Shown here piece by piece: positions 43,159-52,648 of a DNA stretch of 55,600 nucleotides. Under the pieces are notes generated by a model that was given only the letters and a program-made list of their open reading frames with translations, was not told the DNA's origin and ran no database searches. The DNA is from an uncultured Acidobacteriota bacterium. GTDB lineage: Bacteria > Acidobacteriota > Polarisedimenticolia > Polarisedimenticolales > Polarisedimenticolaceae. The stretch spans positions 1 to 55,600 of the forward strand of contig CALZKF010000005.1 in assembly GCA_945787955.1 (NCBI GenBank), read 5' to 3'. The position numbers and the translations under genes are program-made. The first letter of the stretch is position 1, and each line of letters begins with the position of its first letter.

Positions 43159-44558
43159 GTGAGCGACCGTTCGGCATTGAACCGGCCCGGGTCCCCGAGC
43201 CCCGGGATAGCGCCCTGGGCATCCTGCTGCGCAAAGGCTCTTCCGGCAGGTGGCAGGTGCTTCTGGGCCGGCGAGCCCGCAAGGCCCGGTTCCTGCCGGG
43301 GCACCTGGCTTTTCCCGGCGGACGGATGGAACCGGAAGACCGGTCGGGCGAGCGATCGCAGTGGCGGCGCTGCGCCTCCCGGGAGATTCGGGAGGAAACA
43401 GGTATCCGGGTGGACCCCGATGCCTGGCTGGACGGCGGCGAGCGCACGACGCCGGCGATGTTCCCGGTCCTGTACCGCACCGCGTTTCTGGTCGCGGAAC
43501 TACCGGCAGGGGATGATCCCGCTCCACCTCCGGTGTCGACGGAGAACGAGTCGATGCGCTGGCTCGAGCCGGGCGCCGCCATGGGAAGTTACGGCGCCGG
43601 TGATATAGAGATGCCACCACCCGTCCTGGCGGTGCTGCGGGCCATGGCCACCGATCCGCCGGCGGACCTGGCGGCGGCGGCGGAGTTGGCCCGAACGGTC
43701 AATTGCACGGAAGAGGCGGCTCCCAGGATCGAGTTCGTGCCGGGTGTGTGGATGCTCCCCGTACGGTCCGACACCCTGCCGCCGGCGACCCACACCAACG
43801 TTTACCTGCCGGCGGCGGAGCGGTTCGCGGTCATCGACCCGGGTTCAAGCCGCCCGGCGGAGATCGGCCGGCTCCTGAAAGTGATAGGTCGCCTGGAGAG
43901 CACTACAGGCGCCGTGCCTTTCGGTGTGCTGTTGACTCATCATCACCAGGACCACAGCGCCGGCGCCGCAGAGGTGGCCCAGGCGTTGGAAGTGCCGGTA
44001 TTCGCCCATCCCGAGGCGTCCTGCTCCATGCACACCGAGCCGCTGACGGACCGCCATGCCTTGGACCTGGGTGGGATGACCCTGGTGCCGGTGCTGACCC
44101 CCGGCCATGCCCCGGGTCACCTGGCGTTCCACATTCCGGAGAAGGACGCCCTGATTTCCGGCGACCTGGTCAGCGGACTGTCGACCATGGTGATACCCCC
44201 GGAGCCGGGGGCGATGGACAGTTACCTGGCCTCCCTGGCTCTGGCATCGAGCCTGGGCGCCGGCCGGCTGCTGCCGTCCCATGGGCCGCCTCTTTCGGCG
44301 AAAATTCTGGCTAAAACAGCCGCACACCGTTTGCAGCGGGAGAACCGGATTCTGGAAGCACTGGGGCAGGCAGGGCAGGGACCGGTCCATATCGCCCGAC
44401 TCTCCGCCGCCGCATACGCCGATTCTCCCGGGGTGATCCGATTTTTGGCGGAACGGCAGGCCGAGGCGCACCTGCTGCGGCTGGAGGCGGCGGGCCGGGT
44501 GCGGAGGTCTGCAGCCGAATCCTGTTCCTGGCAACTGTGCCGCCCCGCCGGGCGATGA
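43155..44558 (+). CDS. Nudix hydrolase fused to metallo-beta-lactamase-fold hydrolase
   Basis: A 467-aa two-domain protein. Residues about 15-165 are a Nudix domain with FPGGRMEPED and REIREETGI (Nudix box with a longer loop between the halves, as in NUDT7/NUDT19-like CoA pyrophosphatases). Residues about 190-400 are an MBL-fold domain with THHHQDHSAG (zinc ligands), a TPGHAPGHLAFH ligand, SGDLVSG and SHGPPLS, followed by a winged-helix-like tail, as in LACTB2-like enzymes. The combined activity is unknown. Four-base overlap with the M24 peptidase gene. Confidence 0.9.
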   Translation: MSERPFGIEPARVPEPRDSALGILLRKGSSGRWQVLLGRRARKARFLPGHLAFPGGRMEPEDRSGERSQWRRCASREIREETGIRVDPDAWLDGGERTTPAMFPVLYRTAFLVAELPAGDDPAPPPVSTENESMRWLEPGAAMGSYGAGDIEMPPPVLAVLRAMATDPPADLAAAAELARTVNCTEEAAPRIEFVPGVWMLPVRSDTLPPATHTNVYLPAAERFAVIDPGSSRPAEIGRLLKVIGRLESTTGAVPFGVLLTHHHQDHSAGAAEVAQALEVPVFAHPEASCSMHTEPLTDRHALDLGGMTLVPVLTPGHAPGHLAFHIPEKDALISGDLVSGLSTMVIPPEPGAMDSYLASLALASSLGAGRLLPSHGPPLSAKILAKTAAHRLQRENRILEALGQAGQGPVHIARLSAAAYADSPGVIRFLAERQAEAHLLRLEAAGRVRRSAAESCSWQLCRPAGR

Positions 44559-44669
44559 TATGCTTCAATTTCCGTCCTGAACCTGGACGCAGATGGTACG
44601 TAACCACTTCTACCGAGTGCTAGTGGAAATACCGGGGGGCCGGACAGCCTCCCCGGTGGAGGGATCAAG

Positions 44670-46454
44670 ATGCATGAATTCATGAGGCGGAGGGCGAACC
44701 TGCCTCTGCTGCTGCTGTGTGTTGCGGCGCTGGCCGTCGCTCCCGCCGTCGCCGAAATCGACACCAACGTGCCGGTGGAAGTCTTCAATCTGGACAACGG
44801 CATGAAGCTGTTGCTGGTGGAGCGGCCGGAGATGACTACCGTATCCGCCGGTTGGGTCGCACACGTCGGGTCCGCCAACGAGCGGCCCGGCATCACCGGG
44901 CTCAGCCACCTGTTCGAACACATGATGTTCAAGGGAACGCCGACCATCGGTACGACCAACATCAAGCGGGATCTGGAGATCATCGCCGAACAGGAAATGA
45001 TCCAGGAGCAGATCCGGCAGATCTACCGGGAGCAGCGCAGGCAGTACCGCCTGGGCGGCAACGACGACCCGTTCGATCCGGAAACCCGCACCGAGAAGCA
45101 GATCGAGCTGGAAAAACAGTTCATGGCCCTGGTGGAAGAACAGCGTTCCATCATGATCAAGGACGAGTTCGACAAGATTTACACCGGGGCGGGAGGTTCC
45201 GGCATGAACGCCGGCACCACCAACGATCTGACGCTGTACTTCATCACCGTGCCGGCCAACAAGCTGGAATTGTGGTTCTGGATGGAATCGGATCGTCTGG
45301 GCAACCCGGTGTTCCGGGAATTCTACTCGGAGCGTGACGTGGTCCACGAGGAACGGCGCATGCGGACCGAATCCACGCCTACCGGCAAGTTCGCCGAACA
45401 GTTCGATGCCATGTTCTGGGAGTCCCACCCGTACAGTTGGCCGGTGGTTGGCTGGCCGTCGGACCTCAAGGTGATCAGCAAGCAGCAGGCCGACGATTAC
45501 TACGCCACGTACTACGCTCCCAACAACCTGACCGTCGCCATGGTCGGCAACTTCGATTCCGACCAGGTCAAGGCGTTGGCGAAGAAGTATTTCGGCCGTA
45601 TCCCCCGGGGCAAGACCGATCCGCCGGATGTGGTTACCCTGGAGATGGAGCAGATGGCGGAGAAGCGCATGAAAGCCGAATGCGACTGCCAGCCCCAGGT
45701 CGAAGTGCGCTACCACACCGTGCCGTTCATGCATGTCGATTCCTACGCTCTGGACATCCTTGCCGAACTGCTGAATGGCCGCACCGGCCGTCTGTACAAG
45801 GAACTGGTGCTGGGCAAAGAGATCGCCTCCTCCGCGTCCGCCGGTCAGGATTCCGGCAAGTATGCCGGATCGTTCTCGTTCAGAGCCGAGACCAAAGGCA
45901 ATGGAACACCGGACGAACTGGAGAAGGCGTGGTACATGGAATTGCGCAAGATTCAGGATCTTCCGATCCCTGCCAGGGAGCTCGAAAAGGTCAAGAACAA
46001 CGTGGCCGCCGGTTCATTCCGCCGCCTGCAGAATCCGTTTTTCCTGGCGCTGCAGTTGATGTTCTACGACGGTCTGGGCGACTGGACCTACCTGGACAGC
46101 TGGGCCGATAAGACATTGGCGGTCACCGCGGAGGACATCAAGCGTGTTGCCGGCAAGTATTTCGAGCCTGAAAACCGGGCCGTGGCAAGTTACTACCGCC
46201 TGGCCGGCGCCGACGAGGAAACCTGGCCTGCCGGTTTGGAAGACCTGGACGGCCAGATCCAGATGATGGTCAAGGCCCAGATACGACAGCTGCGCCAGAT
46301 AGAAGACGTTTCCCAGTTGCAGGCGTTCATGGGTCAGCTTGAGGAGCAGAAGGCATCGGCGCCTCCACAGTTCCGGGACGTCATACCGATCATGGAGAAG
46401 TTCCTGACGGACCGGATTGCGGAGCTGTCCGCAGCAGGCGGGGGTGACCAGTAA
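44670..46454 (+). CDS. Exported M16 zinc peptidase, catalytic subunit
   Basis: A 594-aa protein with a signal peptide (about 10-28). The inverted zinc motif HLFEH is at residues 80-84, and the third ligand Glu is in VVHEERR near 227. The spacing between them is about 143 residues rather than the usual 75 because of a charged coiled-coil insertion (about 98-165), a known subfamily trait. GTGRLYKELV-like text (GRTGRLYKELV) in the second half completes the clam-shell. It likely degrades peptides in the periplasm together with the non-catalytic partner encoded next. GGAGGG lies 6 nt upstream of ATG. The stop and next start share one base (TAATG). Confidence 0.93.
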   Translation: MHEFMRRRANLPLLLLCVAALAVAPAVAEIDTNVPVEVFNLDNGMKLLLVERPEMTTVSAGWVAHVGSANERPGITGLSHLFEHMMFKGTPTIGTTNIKRDLEIIAEQEMIQEQIRQIYREQRRQYRLGGNDDPFDPETRTEKQIELEKQFMALVEEQRSIMIKDEFDKIYTGAGGSGMNAGTTNDLTLYFITVPANKLELWFWMESDRLGNPVFREFYSERDVVHEERRMRTESTPTGKFAEQFDAMFWESHPYSWPVVGWPSDLKVISKQQADDYYATYYAPNNLTVAMVGNFDSDQVKALAKKYFGRIPRGKTDPPDVVTLEMEQMAEKRMKAECDCQPQVEVRYHTVPFMHVDSYALDILAELLNGRTGRLYKELVLGKEIASSASAGQDSGKYAGSFSFRAETKGNGTPDELEKAWYMELRKIQDLPIPARELEKVKNNVAAGSFRRLQNPFFLALQLMFYDGLGDWTYLDSWADKTLAVTAEDIKRVAGKYFEPENRAVASYYRLAGADEETWPAGLEDLDGQIQMMVKAQIRQLRQIEDVSQLQAFMGQLEEQKASAPPQFRDVIPIMEKFLTDRIAELSAAGGGDQ

Positions 46455-47995
46455 TGAAACAGTATAAATCGATAACCATGATCCTGGCCGTGGCGGTGCT
46501 TGTTGCAACCATGGCGAGTCCGGCCCTGGCCGGTAAGAAGACCGGGAAAAAGCGGGGCGGTGACGCCATCCCGGCCCACCCCTCCGACCTGAAATACCCT
46601 GACCTGAAATTTACGGTGCCGGAAGCCAAGGACTATCGCCACCAGCTGTCCAACGGCATCCCGGTGTACATCGCCGAGGATCATGCCTTCCCGCTGGTGG
46701 ACATATCCATAACCCTGAGGATCGGCTCGTTCGTGGAGCAGACCGATGACGGGCTGAAACAGGGCGTTGCCCCGTTTACGGGAAGCCTGATGCGTCAAGG
46801 CGGCGCCGGGGGAAAAACAGCCGAGGAGTTCGACGAAGCCGTGGACTTCCTGGGTACAACCATGGGCAGCTACACCGGCGGCACCCAGGCCGGCGCCAGC
46901 ATGAACAGCACCACCATGGTGCTGGGTGAAAGCCTCGATTTGTTCTTCGATATGCTGAAGAACCCTGCTTTCGAGCAGGCCAGGATCGACATCCGCAAGG
47001 CTGAGCTGCTGGAGAACATGAAGCAGCGCAACGACGACGCCCAGAATATCGCCGGCCGTGAATGGAACTGGCTGATGCGTGGTGAGAAGCACTTCAGTTC
47101 CCGGGTCTCCACCGCGGACAGCGTCAACGCCATCACCCGTGACGACCTGGTATCGTTCCACAGGAAGTATTGGACTCCCTCCACCATGATGATCGCCGTT
47201 TCCGGCGACGTGAAGCCCGAGGAGATCCTGAAAGACCTGGAGGCACGCTTCGAGGGCTGGGACACGGTGCAGGTCGATGTGCCGTGGCCGCCTCCGGCGC
47301 CGGCATTTACACCGAAGCCCGGGGTGTACCACGTTGAAAAAGACATCCCCCAGGGGAGAGTCAGGATCGGACACCTCGGTGTGCAGCGCACCGATTGGGC
47401 AGACCCGGACCTGTTCGCACTCCAGATCATGAACGATGTGCTCGGCGGCGGCGGGTTCACCTCGCGTCTGGTCAAGCGGATTCGATCCGATGAAGGGCTG
47501 GCCTATAGTGCCGGCTCTCGGTTCGGGATCGGGGAGTACTGGCCCGGCACGTTCATGATGCTGTATCAGTCCAAAAGCGAGACCGTCGCCTATGCGGCCC
47601 AGATCGCCGTTCAGGAAATGAAACGGATCATGAACGAACCGGTTTCCGAATCGGAAGTCGAGACCGCAAAGGCTTCGTTCGTCGACACCTTCCCCGGCCG
47701 GTTCGATTCCGCCCAGGCGGTCGCCGGCACATTCATGGACGACGAGTTTATGGGCCGGCCGGCGGATTACTGGCAGAAGTATCAGGAGCGCATGGGGGCG
47801 GTGACGGCGGAAGATGTCCGCCGTGTCGCTAAAAAGTACCTGGATCCGGAGAAGCTGGTGTTCCTGATCGTCGGCCAGTGGGACGACATCAAGCCGGGCG
47901 ATAGCGACGGCCGGGCCAGCATGAAGGAGTTCTTCGATGGAGCAGCAACCGAGCTGCCGCTGCGGGACCCGCTGACCCTGAAATCGATGCAGTAG
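46454..47995 (+). CDS. Exported M16 family protein, non-catalytic subunit
   Basis: A 513-aa protein with a signal peptide ending near ALA-G (residue 26). It has the M16 fold (LSNGIPVYIAEDHAFPLVDISITL, GGGGFTSRLVKRIRSDEGLAYS, then AGTFMDDEFMG), but the HxxEH site is replaced by APFTGSLMRQG, so it cannot bind zinc there. This is the usual inactive partner that forms a heterodimer with the catalytic M16 subunit and supplies the Arg/Tyr substrate-binding residues. Coupled to the previous gene by a one-base overlap. The transcript likely ends at the hairpin 40 bp downstream. Confidence 0.92.
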   Translation: MKQYKSITMILAVAVLVATMASPALAGKKTGKKRGGDAIPAHPSDLKYPDLKFTVPEAKDYRHQLSNGIPVYIAEDHAFPLVDISITLRIGSFVEQTDDGLKQGVAPFTGSLMRQGGAGGKTAEEFDEAVDFLGTTMGSYTGGTQAGASMNSTTMVLGESLDLFFDMLKNPAFEQARIDIRKAELLENMKQRNDDAQNIAGREWNWLMRGEKHFSSRVSTADSVNAITRDDLVSFHRKYWTPSTMMIAVSGDVKPEEILKDLEARFEGWDTVQVDVPWPPPAPAFTPKPGVYHVEKDIPQGRVRIGHLGVQRTDWADPDLFALQIMNDVLGGGGFTSRLVKRIRSDEGLAYSAGSRFGIGEYWPGTFMMLYQSKSETVAYAAQIAVQEMKRIMNEPVSESEVETAKASFVDTFPGRFDSAQAVAGTFMDDEFMGRPADYWQKYQERMGAVTAEDVRRVAKKYLDPEKLVFLIVGQWDDIKPGDSDGRASMKEFFDGAATELPLRDPLTLKSMQ

Positions 47996-48032
47996 AACCT
48001 GGGCGTTGACCCGGCATTGAATCGACCGTTAT

Positions 48033-48070
48033 CCTCCCGGTGCCCGTTCGGGGCGCCGGGAGGTTATTTT
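48033..48070 (+). terminator. Terminator-like hairpin that contains the next gene's Shine-Dalgarno
   Basis: Left arm 48033-48045 (CCTCCCGGTGCCC) pairs with right arm 48051-48063 over 13 bp with one G-T pair and a 5-nt loop, followed by TTATTTT. It has the form of an intrinsic terminator for the M16 operon. The right arm ends in GGGAGG, which is the Shine-Dalgarno of the isoaspartyl peptidase gene starting at 48071. It can thus limit both read-through and translation of the next gene. Confidence 0.75.
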
Positions 48071-49060
48071 ATGCAACCTGCACGAATCACCGCCGTTGTC
48101 CTCTCCGTTCTGGTTGTACTCGCCTGTGGACCGGCGGGACAGCCCGCCCCCGAGCCGCCGGACTGGATCCTCTTGATCCACGGCGGCGCCGGCGTCATCT
48201 CACCGGACACCGCCGCCGACGAGAGGGAGCGCTACGCCGCCGGTCTCAGGTCGGCCCTCGCGGCCGGCCGGGACGTTCTGGACCGCGGCGGCTCCGCTGT
48301 TGACGCGGTTGAAGCGGTCCTGATGTTGATGGAAGATGATGCGCTGTTCAACGCCGGCCGGGGGGCGGTCTTTACCTGGGACGGAACTCATGAACTGGAT
48401 GCGTCCATTATGGACGGCGCCGGCCATGGTTGTGGAGCGGTGGCCGGCGTCACCACCGTGAGGAACCCGATCCGTCTGGCCCGGCTGGTGATGGATCGGT
48501 CGGACCACGTTCTGTTCGCCGGAGAGGGAGCTGAAGCCTTCGCCGATTCCACCGCTGTGGAGCGGGTGGACAACCACTGGTTCGATACCGCTCGGAGGCG
48601 GGAAGCGCTGGAGAAGAAGAAGGCGGGGCAGGACAGGCTCGGCACCGTCGGCTGCGTCGCCCGGGATCGTGCCGGCGACCTGGCGGCGGGGACTTCCACC
48701 GGAGGAATGACCGGAAAACGGTTCGGCCGTGTCGGCGACTCACCGATTGTCGGCGCAGGAACCTGGGCGGACAACGGCACCTGCGCGGTCTCCTGCACCG
48801 GCATTGGCGAGGAGTTCATCCGTTACGGCATCGCCCAACGGATCGGCGACATGATGGAATACGGCGGCCTGAGCCTGCAGGAGGCCGCCGACCAGGTGGT
48901 GCATCACATCCTGGAGGAAGGTGACGGCGGCCTCATCGCACTGGATGCTGACGGTAACGCCGTCATGGCCTACAACACAATCGGCATGTTCCGGGGCGCC
49001 GCCTCCTCCGCCGGCAGGTTCGAGGTCGCCATCTGGGACGAGCCCGAACGGCCGCAATAG
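48071..49060 (+). CDS. Lipoprotein isoaspartyl peptidase / L-asparaginase (Ntn hydrolase)
   Basis: A 329-aa plant-type asparaginase. WILLIHGGAGVIS opens the domain, ALFNAGRGAVFT and LDASIMDG are the substrate-side motifs, and the self-cleavage site is Gly191-Thr192 (GTVGCVARD), where Thr192 becomes the N-terminal nucleophile; GTSTGGMTGKRFGRVGDSP follows. Unusually it has an N-terminal lipoprotein signal (VLSVLVVLAC, Cys19), so it should act outside the cytoplasm, perhaps trimming isoaspartyl peptides beside the M16 peptidases. ATG 48071 is chosen for its GGGAGG and signal peptide. Two bp before the MFS gene. Confidence 0.9.
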   Translation: MQPARITAVVLSVLVVLACGPAGQPAPEPPDWILLIHGGAGVISPDTAADERERYAAGLRSALAAGRDVLDRGGSAVDAVEAVLMLMEDDALFNAGRGAVFTWDGTHELDASIMDGAGHGCGAVAGVTTVRNPIRLARLVMDRSDHVLFAGEGAEAFADSTAVERVDNHWFDTARRREALEKKKAGQDRLGTVGCVARDRAGDLAAGTSTGGMTGKRFGRVGDSPIVGAGTWADNGTCAVSCTGIGEEFIRYGIAQRIGDMMEYGGLSLQEAADQVVHHILEEGDGGLIALDADGNAVMAYNTIGMFRGAASSAGRFEVAIWDEPERPQ

Positions 49061-49062
49061 CT

Positions 49063-50268
49063 ATGCTCCGCCGCTTCGCACTGTACGGGTTCCTGAAGAA
49101 TCAGCGTTACTTCGAGCCGTTCCTGCTCCTGGTGTTCCTGGAGAAGGGGCTGGACTATTTTCAAATCGGTCTTCTTATCGGGTTCCGCGAGGCCTGTGTC
49201 AACCTCATGGAGATCCCCAGCGGAGCCGCGGCGGACCTGTACGGCCGGCGCCGATCCATGCTGCTGTCCTTCGCGGCCTACATCGTTTCCTTCGCTCTGT
49301 TTGCCACGGCGCAAGGGATGGCGACACTGGCGTCGGCGATGTTCCTGTTCGCAATCGGCGAGGCGTTCCGCTCCGGCACACACAAGGCGATGATTCTGGA
49401 CTGGTTGAACAGGCAGAACAGGAGCGATGAGCGGACCCGGGTGTACGGTTTTACCCGTTCATGGTCCAAGATCGGCGCCGCCCTGTCGGTGCTGATCGCC
49501 GCCGGCCTGGTTTTCTGGACCGGCCGCTACGCCACAATCTTCTGGTTCTCCATCCCGCCTTACCTGTTGGCGATGGTGAATTTCCTGGGTTATCCCCGGG
49601 AGCGGCACCGGCCGGCAGGGCACCGGGTGTCCCTCCGTAAAACCGCGTCCCACCTCAAGAGCTCCCTGGCCGACGCATTTCGCAATGCCCGGATCCGAAG
49701 GCTGGTGCTGGAGTCCAGCGCTTTCGAAGGTGCGTTCCGCGCCGGGAAGGATTACCTCCAGCCGGTGCTGCAGCAGGTCGCCGTCGGGATCCCGATACTG
49801 GTTTCCCTTCCGGCGAACCGGCGCTCCGCCCTGCTCATCGGTCTGGTCTACGCCGTGCTGCACCTGTTCTCCAGCCTGTCCGCCCTGAACGCCTATCGTC
49901 TGGCGGGAGCCCGGGGTGGCGAGGACGGCGGCTCCGCACTGCTGTGGGGCGGCGTCCTGGTGGTCTACCTGGTTCTCGTCCCGGCGTTCCACCTCGAGAT
50001 ACTGCCCCTGGCGGTGATCGGGTTCGTTGCCCTGGCGGCGGCCCAGAGTTTGTGGCGACCGATGATCATCAGCCGGTTCCATCGCTGCGCCCCACCGGGG
50101 CGGGAGGCGACCGTCCTATCCATCGAATCTCAATCCGCTTCCGGCGCCACCATGATCCTGGCGCCGGTCGTCGGGTTCCTGGTGGAACGGACCGGGTTCG
50201 CCTCCATCGGTATTACCGGCGTGGTGCTGGCGGCGTTAATCCTGCTGGGCTTCTACACGCGACGGTGA
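49063..50268 (+). CDS. MFS transporter
   Basis: A 401-aa protein with about 12 membrane helices. The loop between helices 2 and 3 has the MFS signature as PSGAAADLYGRRRSML, and an RVYGFTRSWSKIGAALS segment marks helix 5. The central cytoplasmic loop (about 180-205) is basic. It resembles drug or metabolite exporters, but the substrate is not clear. It begins 2 bp after the isoaspartyl peptidase gene, so the two are probably co-expressed; export or uptake of peptidase products is a speculation. Confidence 0.88.
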   Translation: MLRRFALYGFLKNQRYFEPFLLLVFLEKGLDYFQIGLLIGFREACVNLMEIPSGAAADLYGRRRSMLLSFAAYIVSFALFATAQGMATLASAMFLFAIGEAFRSGTHKAMILDWLNRQNRSDERTRVYGFTRSWSKIGAALSVLIAAGLVFWTGRYATIFWFSIPPYLLAMVNFLGYPRERHRPAGHRVSLRKTASHLKSSLADAFRNARIRRLVLESSAFEGAFRAGKDYLQPVLQQVAVGIPILVSLPANRRSALLIGLVYAVLHLFSSLSALNAYRLAGARGGEDGGSALLWGGVLVVYLVLVPAFHLEILPLAVIGFVALAAAQSLWRPMIISRFHRCAPPGREATVLSIESQSASGATMILAPVVGFLVERTGFASIGITGVVLAALILLGFYTRR

Positions 50269-50364
50269 AAGTGCTGAAAGAACACAGCTGATTCCCGTCT
50301 CCTTGTGAGTTTCCGATGGAATCCTGATTCGGACCGACGTAGGCTTGCAGCACAAGGGGGTGGC

Positions 50365-52620
50365 ATGATGCGTCTCCAGGTCCATTTGTTCGCGATTGTG
50401 TTCTGTGTCCTGCTGCCTCTCACGTTCTTCCCGGCGGTCGGCCAGGAGGACGAGCCGCCGCCGCCCCGGGATATCGGGCTGCAGGAAACCGATGTCAAGG
50501 GTATCGTTCAAGTCGACGTCAGCACCAGCGGCCCTGCCGCGGTGCTGAGAAACCTTACTGCAGGTGATTTTCAGATCGTTGTCGACGGCCGTGAAATCTC
50601 CAAAATCAAGGTCGACCCGGTTTGCTCCGGCCAGGTTGCCGGCGCAGCAGGCGGTGTGCCGGAGTCTGCGGCGGACCGGCAAGCCGGCATCAGCTACATG
50701 TTCTACTTCGACCAGTTTCACTTGAAAATGGACGGTCGGGCCAGGGCCCTGGATCTGGCCCGGGAGTTGATCCCGACACTGCTGGACGGATCCGCCAGGG
50801 CGATTGTTGTTTCCGGCGGCAGTGAGGTCCGGACCTATGGAACCTGGACGGAGGACCAGGCTGCGCTGCTGGCGGCGCTGGACGAATTGGACAAAGATCC
50901 GGAGCAACTGGACCCGTACGCCAGCGGCGAGGACCAGCGGGTGGCCGAGGTCCTGAGGAGGCTGGGATCCGGCCTCGAGGATAAATTCTCCGGAAACATG
51001 GAGAATCGGAGAGCGCTGGGTGACCTGATGGGCGACCTGGGGGGAATGGACACCAGCCGCTTTCCCCGGTCGGCTAAACAGGGCAGTCTGGACGACAGTC
51101 CGATCAACATAGATGCGTGGAAATCGTCTGTTGAAGAGTCGGCTGAACTCCTTGAAAACATCATAGCGATGTCTGAGACCGCCGACCTCCATATGGCGGT
51201 GCAGGCGGCGGAGAGCCACGAGAGCTCCGACATCTGGCAGGCGGAAAAAGGGCTGAACCGGTTTTCCGTCGCCCTGGGCCGCTTTGCCGGACGGAGCGCG
51301 CCCAAGGCGGTGCTGTACTTTGCGGACAACATGCGCGGTAATGCCGGGGCTCACTACCTGAGCCTGTTCTCGGCGTCGAAAATGTCCCCGGCCAGCCGGC
51401 GGTCCACCCCGCTCGCTATTGCCAACGACGGTAAGTTCAGGATGACAGCGGGGTCGACAGTGGCCGGCTACGAAGAGGTGCTGAACCAGGCGGCGATCCA
51501 TGGCGTCCGCCTCTACACCGTACAGGCGGAAGGTCTGGTAACGGATGACAGTATGGCCGGTCTGTCCTCTTCAGCGGGTTCAGGCTCCTACGTGAACTCC
51601 TTCGCCGGCACCCGCCGCCACGACGACGCCAAGGCCTCCCTCAGGGAGTTTGCATCCTCCACCGGCGGGAGGAGCTTTTTGAACGGCGTTCCCGGGAAGA
51701 AAATCGCCCGTGCCTTGATCGGCGATTTGAGCTGCATCCACCTGATCAGCTTTGACGCCGGAGGGCTGCCGGAGGACCGGCCGCTGGCGCTGGAAGTAAC
51801 GGTGAAACAGCCGAAGGTGACAGCCTCGGCCCGGAGCCATGTCATTGTGGAGAGCGATTCGTCCCGACTGGAATCGCGGATCGCATCCGCCTTCACCATG
51901 CCGGCAGAGCACCGCGATGACGGCGGCATCCGAACCGAGGTGATTCCCACCGGATTCGTGAACAGCCGGTACACCGCCTTGGTGCAACTCATCATCCCGG
52001 GAAGCAACCTTCCCCAGGGGTCCTGGGACCTGGGTCTTTCCCTGGTCGCCCGGGGTGGGGTCCGCAGGGAAGTATCGGGGCGGGTGTCTGTGAACCGACC
52101 GGGAGTGCCGGTGGTATTCGAAGCCGAGATGTTACTTCAGCCAGGCCCCTATGAGATCGTCGCCGTGGCTCATGATCTGTTGGAGGACCGCATCCTGTCC
52201 CAACACATCGAAAGCGATCTGCCTGAGTTGAAAGGTGGCGGCGGTGTGGTTTTGGGACCGCTGACCCTGTTGCAGCCGGCAGAAGGAGCGTTCCTGAGGG
52301 ATGGCCGCGCTCGCAAGCGGGGCGCTCTGGCCCGGAGTGGAGATGACCACGTAGATCCCGATCTCCCCCTGGTGGTGGTCGGGCTGGTATGCCGCTCCGG
52401 CCGCCACGACGGCAGCCTGACTGTGGAGCGCCGTCTAACCGGTGAAAACACGGTACCGTTTCCGGCTCAGACCATCCGGTTCGAGGAGGATCACTGCTTC
52501 CTGATCCGGGACCTGGTGACGGCCGGAACCCTCTCCAACGGCATGTTCCTCTATGACATGACAGTTGGAAACGGGGAAGGAAGAGTTACGGCCGGTAACC
52601 TGGAGTTCGCCGCCTACTAA
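50365..52620 (+). CDS. Exported VWFA-related protein with degenerate metal site
   Basis: A 751-aa protein with a signal peptide (about 5-25). A VQVDVSTSG...LTAGDFQIVVDGREI segment leads into a VWFA-related domain like that at 8.8-10 kb, but the MIDAS is replaced by MFYFDQFHLKMDG. This Asp-x-x-His-Leu form is typical of the large 'VWFA-related' family in Acidobacteriota. The domain is enlarged by a helical insert (about 190-310). The last 230 residues form beta-rich domains of unknown type. Function unknown; likely surface or periplasmic binding. Two starts are possible (ATG 50365, ATG 50368) after AAGGGGG. Confidence 0.82.
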   Translation: MMRLQVHLFAIVFCVLLPLTFFPAVGQEDEPPPPRDIGLQETDVKGIVQVDVSTSGPAAVLRNLTAGDFQIVVDGREISKIKVDPVCSGQVAGAAGGVPESAADRQAGISYMFYFDQFHLKMDGRARALDLARELIPTLLDGSARAIVVSGGSEVRTYGTWTEDQAALLAALDELDKDPEQLDPYASGEDQRVAEVLRRLGSGLEDKFSGNMENRRALGDLMGDLGGMDTSRFPRSAKQGSLDDSPINIDAWKSSVEESAELLENIIAMSETADLHMAVQAAESHESSDIWQAEKGLNRFSVALGRFAGRSAPKAVLYFADNMRGNAGAHYLSLFSASKMSPASRRSTPLAIANDGKFRMTAGSTVAGYEEVLNQAAIHGVRLYTVQAEGLVTDDSMAGLSSSAGSGSYVNSFAGTRRHDDAKASLREFASSTGGRSFLNGVPGKKIARALIGDLSCIHLISFDAGGLPEDRPLALEVTVKQPKVTASARSHVIVESDSSRLESRIASAFTMPAEHRDDGGIRTEVIPTGFVNSRYTALVQLIIPGSNLPQGSWDLGLSLVARGGVRREVSGRVSVNRPGVPVVFEAEMLLQPGPYEIVAVAHDLLEDRILSQHIESDLPELKGGGGVVLGPLTLLQPAEGAFLRDGRARKRGALARSGDDHVDPDLPLVVVGLVCRSGRHDGSLTVERRLTGENTVPFPAQTIRFEEDHCFLIRDLVTAGTLSNGMFLYDMTVGNGEGRVTAGNLEFAAY

Positions 52621-52648
52621 AGTCGACCGGCATGAGTCATCGCCCTGC

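Noticed and set aside
42193-43620. Minus-strand open frame of 475 codons over the M24 and Nudix genes
   Set aside because: No recognisable domain, low-complexity Pro/Arg-rich start, and it lies opposite two well-supported enzymes.
45000-45165. Coiled-coil insertion between the zinc motif halves of the M16 peptidase as a novelty
   Set aside because: I recognise this insertion as a regular trait of a widespread M16 subfamily.
50236-51501. Minus-strand open frame of 421 codons over the VWFA-related gene
   Set aside because: The plus strand has a signal peptide, ribosome binding site and family pattern; the minus frame has no support.
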